A stretch of DNA of 34,641 nucleotides from Geosiphon pyriformis. Lineage: Eukaryota > Glomeromycota > Glomeromycetes > Archaeosporales > Geosiphonaceae. Positions 25,401 through 32,918 of the stretch are shown here, in pieces (the first letter of the stretch is position 1; every line of letters begins with the position of its first letter). The stretch covers positions 50,214 to 84,854 of the forward strand of contig JAAOMT010000631.1 in NCBI GenBank assembly GCA_016748015.1. Direction: 5' to 3'. A model generated the notes under the pieces. The model worked only from the letters and a program-made list of their open reading frames with translations. It had not been told where the DNA came from and did not search any database. The position numbers and the translations under genes were made by a program.

Positions 25401-26337
25401 TTGCGTTTGGAATTCCTTTTGTTCCACAAAGAAAGAATCGGGAGGTAAATACATTGGACTTTGTTCATTCAACGTAAATTCCATCTATCTAATTATATCT
25501 ACCCATTTTGGAGTCATCTGGTTTCGTTCTTCCTCCGGTACCAACGACGCCTTCCCCACTGACACCTTTTGCGCGTACATAAGCATCGAAATAAGGGCTA
25601 ACAGCGAGATGAATATAAGAATGTAAAGTTTCGTAAGGGCTAGTAACAGCCGTTCCAGGTTCAGCAGCTCCTGGCCCGGGTAAATTGATCATTTGAATTT
25701 GTGATTGAATTGAACGAGTGGGATCCAAAATGGGTACGTGTTTGATCAGGGCGATTGAAGCGACATGATTAGGATGATATGTTATTTCTTGGGTCAAGTT
25801 ATAGGTGTGTGTAATTGTAGATATGTCCTCTGAAGATGCGTAAAAAGTTAAATAAGGGCGATTTGAATTGATTAGTTTCACGCGAAATATTCAAATAATG
25901 GGAGATTGGTTTAGAAATTATAAATTTGTATGCATGCGAGGGATGATTGAATTATCTTAAAAATGCCTGACTTTGAATGAACAAAATTTTTCGGAAAATT
26001 CAAATGACAGAACAGAAAAAACAGCTGGCCTTTTAGGTCTCCGAAAAGGCTTATACCAACCTTCTTCTTTCTTATCGTGTTCCCTTTCTTTGGTGATGGA
26101 TATAACGTTGATTTGTGGATCATTAGCAAATCGTCTTAGCTTCTCAGAGATATCAAGTCCCGACCATAAAGAAGCTTTCAGCTCGGAACTTTCAGCCCCC
26201 AGGATCAGGGGCAAAAGTTTATCAAGATAATCTTGTAAAAGTGTAGGTTCGAATACTGGAGCTAGTGGTGTAGCAGTTGAACCACCATTATGTGTGTTCT
26301 CGCTCGCGGCATTTATCGCTGCGGGCTCGTATTCCAT
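10450..26337 (-). CDS. DYN1: Cytoplasmic dynein 1 heavy chain, complete, 20 exons
   Basis: ATPase motor subunit of cytoplasmic dynein, which moves nuclei, vesicles and endosomes towards microtubule minus ends. Exons: 26337-26061, 25829-25503, 25415-25291, 25202-24965, 24865-24773, 24678-24552, 24397-23740, 23650-23348, 23281-22658, 22562-22166, 22089-21352, 21276-20600, 20515-19180, 19103-18810, 18739-17842, 17744-12736, 12657-11605, 11529-11363, 11278-11086, 10982-10450. All introns are GT-AG; total 14067 nt, 4688 residues, close to animal DYNC1H1. The tail and linker occupy roughly the first 1950 residues. Walker A loops: AAA1 GPAGTGKT 1971-1978 (split by an intron), AAA2 GPSGSGKT 2278-2285, AAA3 GPPGSGKT 2650-2657 with Walker B CDE near 2719, AAA4 GVSGSGKT 2992-2999. 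The stalk starts near 3240 and the microtubule-binding domain lies near 3357-3457, followed by AAA5, AAA6 and a C-terminal domain. The last 3.3 kb of protein-coding sequence carries few introns; exon 16 alone is 5009 bp. The start at 26337 is the first ATG in the first frame-compatible exon. Identity is secure; the exon 1/2 junction is the least certain. Confidence 0.97.
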
Positions 26338-26640
26338 GATGGTAGAAGCAACAGCTAAAGAAGGTTATGGAACGGGATAAAGGACACAAGTTTGCTATAT
26401 AGCAAAATCGAATAGGAGTGTAGTTCAATTCAGAACTCGTCAAACCGGACACAAAGAGCTAAATGTAATATATTTCAACGACAGATCTTCTGATGAGATA
26501 CAGGTTTTTTTAAAGCAGTGTAACTCAAGGGACGATCTGAAGATCTAAAAAATTGGACATTAAGGCCATAATTTTCATCATACTCGTTCTTATCTTTATT
26601 TGCAGACGCGTTATTTTGTACACAGACGTTTTCTCACAAG
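26338..26640. promoter_or_regulatory. Divergent spacer between dynein and unnamed-family pseudogene
   Basis: 303 bp separating the dynein ATG (minus) from the ATG of the forward pseudogene at 26641, so it should contain the dynein promoter and 5' untranslated region. I see no convincing TATA or CCAAT element; composition is ordinary. Confidence 0.5.
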
Positions 26641-28821
26641 ATGCCTCTGTCTAAAGAACTCTTAAGCCTTCTCTGCTATCCTGGTAAAAAAATACATCTT
26701 ATTTCTAGTATCCCAACATAATCTTGAACTGGAGGCTAACTTTGTACTCTCTAATTAGATTACTGGGACCGGGACCCTAATTTGTGGAACATCACGGGCC
26801 CAGTATCCTAAAAGATGGCATGAAGAAGCTGAAGTTACCCTCCACCTTACATTCACGAAAGTTAATATGAAAAATGCTTACTTGAATGGTGCAGGTCAAG
26901 AATGTCGGTGGTGGTGAAAGCCATTTTGAATGATGTGAGGACATCTATTTCATCAAAAAAAAAGCCCTTCTGCACATCTTGGATGGTACACTCAACGTTG
27001 TCCAGTAAACTGGACATCCTACTCAATAATGTTCCAATCAACAGCCGCAAACATCAGATGGCTTCGTCTCTCCGCACTGGCCTAAAGGTCGGTTTTTTTT
27101 TCTCTTTAAAATAAACTCCTGACAGAGGGATATGTGCTACACCGCGCGATTTCTGTCGATTGTGTGTCAGGTTGTTTTGTGGCCTACCTGTATGGGGAAG
27201 AAGAGCGCTGTGGTTTAGGCTCTTTAAGGAACCTGATCAGGCGTGCATTTGTCATTATGTTTGGAGTGCCTAACCACACCCTGCGATTTCTGTCGAGCGA
27301 AACCAGCTGGTAAGTTGGCACTCAGTTTATATTAAATAGTTACATCATAAGTTCTCAACTGTAAATGGATATCTCTAGGAAAGCATTCACAATTTACATA
27401 TAGTCGATGTCCTCTTGCAATGTTAATACTCGTGTTGTCTTCTAAACATCTTTATATTCTCTATTTCTTTAAACCTTTTGAATGTTCAGGCCACAAGCAT
27501 TGGACAACAGTAAGGACATTCAGACTTACGATGAAATTGAGGCAAAGTCATTCAATAATGATGATAATGACCATGACATTACCGAGCCACAGATGTCTGT
27601 AGAAAGCAACAACTGGGAAGATTCTGAAAAAATCTGAGATACGAAAATCCTTCAAGATGCAGACGATGCAGAAAAATTCTCATCACATGATATGGATTTT
27701 TTAAGCTTGATTCCGGAATTCTTTTGCTGTTTTCAAATTCCCTTTTGTGGACATGGACCTATCTGTCATCCGAATGTAGATTCCGGGTCATGAAGAACGA
27801 AAAAAAAGGAAACTCAAGACAGGGATAATTGTAAAGGACATTCTATATGATTTGGGGAAAAAATGCAAACACCACCAGTAAGAGATTGTTATGGCATTAT
27901 TCTTATTATCAATTTCAGAATATGATTGCTAATCGAGCGAAATTTCAATTTCAGCCTGGTCCATTCGTTCATAATTGATCCTGAAGACAAATTTGTACAG
28001 TCTGGCTTCACTCTTGAAGAGTTAACAGAAATCAGAGAAATGAAAAACATGCAAGAGTCACCAGAAATTAAAAATGAACTTCTGGAATATATTGCCACGT
28101 TCTGGAAGGTAATTGCAAGGTGTTACTTTTCCATGGCTTGAAACATCTTATATATGAACTTAATCTTATTTAAATTTACAGGCATCGACAAAAGACATAC
28201 GTAAAGCTCTCTACAGTTCTCATCCGAGACTCAACTGAGATTACAATCTTTTAGTCGATTTCTCCCACGAACATGCAAGAACACTGGTTTCTGACTGGTA
28301 AGTTGTGAACGACTTTAGTTTATTGCTTAACTCATGTTTTGTACCAATAAATATATTTGATATTGTGCAGGATTCGGTTGTTAGAAATAGAACCTAATCC
28401 ATTTACGCAAGACCTACCAGAAAGTTGGTTCTGAATTAATGTGTGGAGAACTATCGATATTGCTTTTTCAGATACACCTTATGTGGTCTTCATTGAGTAA
28501 GTAAAGTGCAAGTGTTTTAATCGTTATTCATAGTTTATCTCAAGATTGTCTTTCTGAAAAACTATGTAGGGGCAAAAAGGCTGGGTTGGCAAGCGCCGAA
28601 AGGAAGAACTGGGGTAGGCATTAAGTAACATAAATCGTATGCAACGAAAAGCGATCGGAAAGAAAGGCGATGATTATGTTTGAACGATCGAATCGAGACG
28701 CATTGACTGGGCAGCATTCGAGGCAGGCCTTGAATAGGAGGGAGAACATGGCATGAAATTAATGAAAGAATGTGGCTTGAGCTTACCAAGGACGTTAAAA
28801 GACATTTTATATATCTAGCAC

Positions 28822-28955
28822 ATAAGCTATGGTATATGATACATGGTAGAAAAAGGATCATCAACAAGTTGAGGGGTTAAAAAAGTTAATAAGCTACGGT
28901 ATATAATACATGATAGAAAAGGGAGAAAGTCGTGTGAGGGTAAAATCTTGAAAGA
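28822..28955. repeat. 67-bp tandem duplication next to rRNA fragment
   Basis: The sequence ATAAGCTATGGTATATGATA at 28822 recurs, with a few changes, at 28889 (ATAAGCTACGGTATATAATA). The similarity runs about 37 bp strongly and continues more weakly, giving a 67-bp period. On the minus strand it lies just downstream of the 25S rRNA 3' end, where ribosomal spacer repeats often occur. It may therefore be intergenic-spacer material that arrived with the rRNA fragment. Confidence 0.6.
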
Positions 28956-29020
28956 AGCAAGTAGATAGAGCAACACGAAGCGTTGATCCCCATGCCACTG
29001 TATCGTAAAGGAAAAGTAGG

Positions 29021-29156
29021 ACAAATCTGTGGAATCAGAACTAAGCCTCAGCAGATCGTAGCACTAAGGCTGCTCTACTGCTTACAGTCTCCCATTCCAA
29101 TTCAAGTCGTCTACAAGGGATTTATCCTTCCCGATTCTGAAATTACGATGCACGGG
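29021..29156 (-). rRNA. 3'-terminal fragment of 25S/28S rRNA
   Basis: Read on the minus strand, this stretch contains GGATAAATCCCTTGTAGACG, then TGTAAGCAGTAGAGCAGCCT and CTACGATCTGCTGAGGCTTA, ending CACAGATTTGT. These follow, in order, the well-known 3' end of fungal large-subunit rRNA (yeast ends ...CGATCTGCTGAGATTAAGCC...GATTTGT). The mature 3' end would be at 29021. The upstream part weakens beyond about 29156 (possible homology to about 29210). It has several substitutions compared with conserved rRNA and is far too short to function, so it is a dispersed rDNA remnant inside the neighbouring pseudogene. Confidence 0.88.
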
Positions 29157-29714
29157 CGAGACCAATAATCACTTCTGATCACTAGTCCATTGCCCACCGA
29201 AATAAGACGCAAGAGATGAGATCAGCTTTTCTGAAGACAAGATACACAAGCTCAATGTTCCGGGATTTGTACATGCTGGTTGTATTATTTTTTATTATGG
29301 TTTCTGTGAGATTTGACCAAAATTACTAATGCTCGAAGGTTTTTTCAGGCTCTATCTTAATCAGATCCAATCTTGATTGCCCAAAGGGCTATGTGTGTCA
29401 ATACATGAAAAAAGGCCCATATGAGGTATATGCGAATGTAGACCATTTCAATGAGACATTGGACGCTCTTGTCACTATTATTTACGCCAAGGTAAAGTCT
29501 CATCAGCATGTTGTACTTCTTGACGGTCTCTCAAAGGATTAATCATTTTCAATTTCCATAGCTAACAATTCTACAGACAATGAGTGTTGTGAATACTAGA
29601 GCGACGGACGATGTGAAAAGGTGGAAAATCCAACGGGAATCAAAAAGATCAGATGGCTTTGATATCCCAGATTGCCATCCAACACACAAAAAAAAGTGGA
29701 TAGCTACTGCCTGA

Positions 29715-30686
29715 GTTCACCACGTCTATGTAGCATAAAAAGTTTGACAGGGACGAAGTAAAATAGTTTGCTATGAGATTAACAAAGATGTCTGGATACT
29801 ACAGTGTATTGTTGTCTCTTATTATTCAAAGTGGCATTTTCTTCACACCGCATTAAGTGTTTGCAACGTTGGATATATCATGGCAAAAAGCATGTTCGGC
29901 CTTTAACACAAACATTTAAAAGACACTTTTTGCTCAAAAATAAAAGACTTTAGGTTTCACTCGCAAACCAACTCTATTCGAAATGTGTTATAGGAACATT
30001 TTTGCTTCATGTTATTCAACATCTGGTGTGTATATGGTCTGTGTTTAGATAGGTCATATCCAAGACTAAGGCTCTGATCGGATCAGGACCAAACCGAAAT
30101 TTTGGGTCATGTCGGGGTTCAGGTTAGAAAAACATTTGGTAGTTATGCAAAAAATATATCATTCTTAGCCACCTATGACTGCTTTTCCAATCCGAACTCG
30201 AAATTGAGCCTTATCCAAGACAGTGTCGGCGCCAATATGGTCGGAATAAAACGTTAAGAGCACTATAACTTGAACTATCCAAGACAGTGGCTAATAAATT
30301 GTTATTTTTTTATCACCCACAAATTTCAGAGCTAACGAAAAAGAAGGAAGGTTTAAAGATGCTTGTTTGATTGGGAGACGAAATCTCAAGAAAGAATGAA
30401 AAGTTCCTTCTGCTTTATCAATGACTCGTAATCTGGGTTTACAACTTAAAAACAAATGACATAATGAATGCTGAATGAACGACTTACTGATAAAATTCAG
30501 ACAATATGGAAAATGAACGTATAGCGGAAAACTTCATGGTTTGGAGGATTATGCTAAAATCTGATAAAACTAAAGAATTATGTACCAGCAATCTTGGTGA
30601 TTGCGATGGTATTCTGGGCGGCAAATGTATCTTCAACTTGAATATTCATTTTGTCTGGTTTTGTTGCAGCATGCCCCATATGATGT
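29715..30686. other. Spacer downstream of pseudogene
   Basis: No gene recognised. The word TATCCAAGAC occurs three times (30057, 30212, 30276), the last two as a 14-bp exact repeat TATCCAAGACAGTG 64 bp apart. A 64-codon open frame at 30506-30700 (MENERIAENFMVWRIMLKSD) follows a CAG, like an exon start. It has some protein-like composition but no recognised family and is not supported as a gene. Confidence 0.45.
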
Positions 30687-30774
30687 ATAAGTTTACTTAA
30701 AAGCATTTTATAACTTGATAGGATAAATGAATTTTCTCAAGTAAAATTATAAAAATGCTCCCAAGTAAACTTAT
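30687..30774. repeat. Foldback inverted repeat
   Basis: ATAAGTTTACTTAAAAGCAT at 30687-30712 is mirrored by a complement ending in CCCAAGTAAACTTAT at 30748-30774, with a 35-bp loop and a few mismatches in a 26-27 bp stem. It lies between convergent genes, near the 3' end of the deacetylase. It could be a small foldback element or MITE, or simply a hairpin in the 3' region. Confidence 0.75.
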
Positions 30775-30958
30775 TTATTTACAATTTAAGACTATACGTT
30801 TAAATTCTTGAATAATTATTTATTGAATAAATAAAATATAAATAAATCTGATTTTTTTGCACTGTAAATATAGCCCCGATTTAAGCTAATTTGGCCTGTG
30901 CTCTTTTTAATGAAATAGTTTTAATGGTTATGCTTTTGAAAGAGAATATATTATTGAA

Positions 30959-32472
30959 TCATTTTCCTATATTAGAATCCTTTCTATTTAAGGTAAGAAG
31001 ATCGAACTTTTGAGCCAAATTCAATATGCTTGCACCAATAATGTCAGCATTTTTCTTTTGATATCCACCACTCAAAACCATCGCCACTGGAACATTATTA
31101 TTCAAAGCCATCTCAAACACCATCTCATCACGTCTTATGATGCCCTCAGCAGATAAGTCCATGGCACCCAATGGATCACCTTCAAGGCAATCAGTTCCAG
31201 CGTTATATATTACGAAATCTGGATGAAATTTGTGAAATGCCTGAAAGATATTAGACTGGATAAGTGGTAGGTAGCTTGAATCAGCTTTCATGGCTGGATT
31301 GGTTAGAGGAATTGGTTTGGTGTTGGATGATATTGCATCTTTATCATGGGGATAGATGTTAGCGTTGAACGCATCAACAACCAGAACTTGATTGTTAGCG
31401 GCTAAATCGCGTTCAGGACCATTACCCTAAAATCGAATAATCAGATTTTTAATGAAAAAACATATATATATATATTAACAACTTTAAACATTCTTACCTG
31501 ATGGGCATCTAAATCAACAATCATCACTCTATTTATTTGTTCTGGATATTTACTCAGAATGCGCTCTACCATCATTGTAATATCAGCATATACACAAAAT
31601 CCCCCACCACCATTATAATGAGCGTGATGAAAACCCCCTATCAATTAAAAATCATAAAAGGGCCTTAGAAATAAAAGAATGTGTTTAGGCAAAATAAATG
31701 ATTCATTAACTTACCTCCCAAATTAATAGCCCATCCATATTCCAATGCTAACTCTGCGGCTAATACACTCCCACCAGTCTGCAATAACATTGGTTCCAAT
31801 ACCTTTTTCTTAATTAATGCGTGGGGTAGAACTGCCACAAACGGGACTTCTAAAATTCGTTGTAGCTCTTTATTACTACTGAGTGATTCAAGGTATTTCG
31901 GTGAATGTATGGTAGCCAATTCTTCACTGGTTGGAGGGCTTGGTTCGTAAAAAGTTTTCCCATTAAAAAGATCTGATGAAGCGAGTATACGTTGGATACG
32001 TTTGTATTTTTGAGTATCGAAAGGGTGGATCTTGTGCAAATTATATAATAAAAAAATAAGAGAATATTTAAGGAAGGAAGGCGGTCATATGGGACATCAC
32101 GATTTATAAATGACAATATAGTAGTGAGAAGATTGGAAAATCAACATATTAAGATTGGTTCATTTGATTTCTTCCAAAATGTAAGAATGAATTGAAGGTA
32201 TCATGTTAAAAACCAGTATAAATGGATTTGAGCAGATGATACGTTTAGAAATGAGAGCTCTTACTTTACAGTACAACAATTGCTACTTTCTTGAAGTCAG
32301 GATTTCTTTTTGAGAAATGCTTTGTTACAATCTATTGTGAATCTTAACAAGTTTCTTTGATAAAAGTGCTTTTTTTGCCCGCGAGTACCTTCTCTAAGTT
32401 CCAAAAAGCTATATTGTACCCTGCGTGGTAAATAATCGGAACTTTTCCTGAGTTCGTTGTTAAGGTTGACAT
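30959..32472 (-). CDS. HDAC11: Class IV (HDAC11-type) histone deacetylase
   Basis: Zinc-dependent lysine deacylase; the characterised animal HDAC11 removes long-chain fatty-acyl groups from lysine and acts weakly on acetyl-lysine. Exons: 32472-32389, 32030-31715, 31637-31498, 31426-30959; 1008 nt, 335 residues, close to human HDAC11 (347). All three introns are GT-AG; the first is 358 bp. The start at 32472 gives MSTLTTNSGKVPIIYHAGYN, matching the family's N-terminal PIVY..YN motif, and the exon 1/2 junction restores LEK-IHPFD. Catalytic features are present: GGFHH with His137-His138, zinc ligands Asp177 and His179 in DLDAHQGNGPERD, Asp259 in YNAGTDCLEGD, and Tyr302 in SGGYQKK. The spacing matches class IV rather than class I or II. 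It is expected in nucleus and cytosol; no targeting signal is visible. It is transcribed divergently from the p47-type gene. All essential residues are present, so it should be active. Confidence 0.95.
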
Positions 32473-32918
32473 TTTTATGCATATTTATTAACAAGGAGAA
32501 TTCTCCTGACAAGAAAATTTTTGAACCCAACGATTTGGAAATGCTATCTTTACTAATCGGATTTTTCATCCAATCAAATATCGAGAATTGGGATGCTTGC
32601 CTATATTTCGAAATCTGATTGGAGGACCGATGAGATATACGTAAATTGGAAAATATGAAAATATAAAGTTTTATATTTAATTTTTTTAATCAAAAAATTA
32701 ATTTTTGTTTACAATTTAAAATTAAACTTATTATTGAATTTAAAACATAATATTTTTATTATGTTACTACTTTTAAAAATGTAAAAGTAGTAAAATTTTG
32801 AATAATGTTTAATTTAAAATTTAAAATGAAATTTTCAGTTAGCATAAATCCTATTACTTTCATTATCCAGATATAATTACATTACTACGATCAGCATTTG
32901 GATTCCAAATTTTTCGCA
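32473..32918. promoter_or_regulatory. Bidirectional promoter region with CCAAT boxes
   Basis: 446 bp between the divergent start codons of the deacetylase (minus) and the p47-type gene (plus). A CCAATCA lies at 32570-32576 and inverted copies (ATTGG) at 32587-32591 and 32618-32622, 100-150 bp upstream of the deacetylase start, a position typical for CCAAT-binding (HAP) complexes. The remainder, from about 32660 to 32870, is very AT-rich and could be nucleosome-depleted. Co-regulation of the two genes is inference. Confidence 0.5.

Larger units (their letters stand above)
26641..29714 (+). pseudogene. Multi-exon gene of an expanded fungal family of unknown function, inactivated
   Basis: Recognisable exon pieces: 26641-26683 (MPLSKELLSLLCYP), from 26759 (DYWDRDPNLWNITGP), from 26895, to 27309 (AFVIMFGVPNHTLRFLSSE), 27490-27877, 27955-28108 (IDPEDKFVQSGFTLEELTEI), 28182-28297, 28371-28496 (INVWRTIDIAFSDTPYVVF), from 28573, 29222-29278 (FSEDKIHKLNVPGFVHAG), 29350-29491 (DCPKGYVCQYMKKGPYEVYA) and 29577-29714, ending TGA. 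Most junctions are canonical (several GTAAGT donors) and restore the protein frame when joined. The product is disabled by in-frame stops at 26931, 27006, 27027, 27634, 28236, 28432, 28681 and 28735 and by frameshifts near 27780, 28625 and 28815. A 25S rRNA fragment lies between 28825 and 29221. I have the impression that related sequences occur in many copies in Mucoromycota genomes, but I know no assigned function; a mobile or host-defence origin cannot be judged. Confidence 0.75.

Noticed and set aside
25911..26129. Alternative extension of dynein exon 1 past its donor
   Set aside because: Reading on ([15 protein letters not shown]) ends at a stop and lacks homology; splicing at 26060/25830 restores the dynein frame.
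28562..29024. Minus-strand open frames of 101 and 65 codons
   Set aside because: Shadows opposite the plus-strand pseudogene exons and the rRNA-adjacent spacer; no protein-like features.
28983..29168. 61-codon plus-strand open frame
   Set aside because: It is the antisense of the 25S rRNA 3' fragment, not a protein gene.
26641..29714. Recoded gene using TGA as a sense codon
   Set aside because: Frameshifts, TAA and TAG stops are also present, and TGA ends the intact deacetylase gene nearby.
30506..30700. Possible small gene of 64 codons
   Set aside because: Follows a CAG like an exon, but has no recognisable homology or partner exon; not listed as a gene.
32297..32569. 90-codon minus-strand open frame overlapping the deacetylase 5' end
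   Set aside because: It reads a different frame across the true first exon; the conserved PIIYHAGYNIAFWNLEK segment is in the other frame and joins correctly to the next exon.
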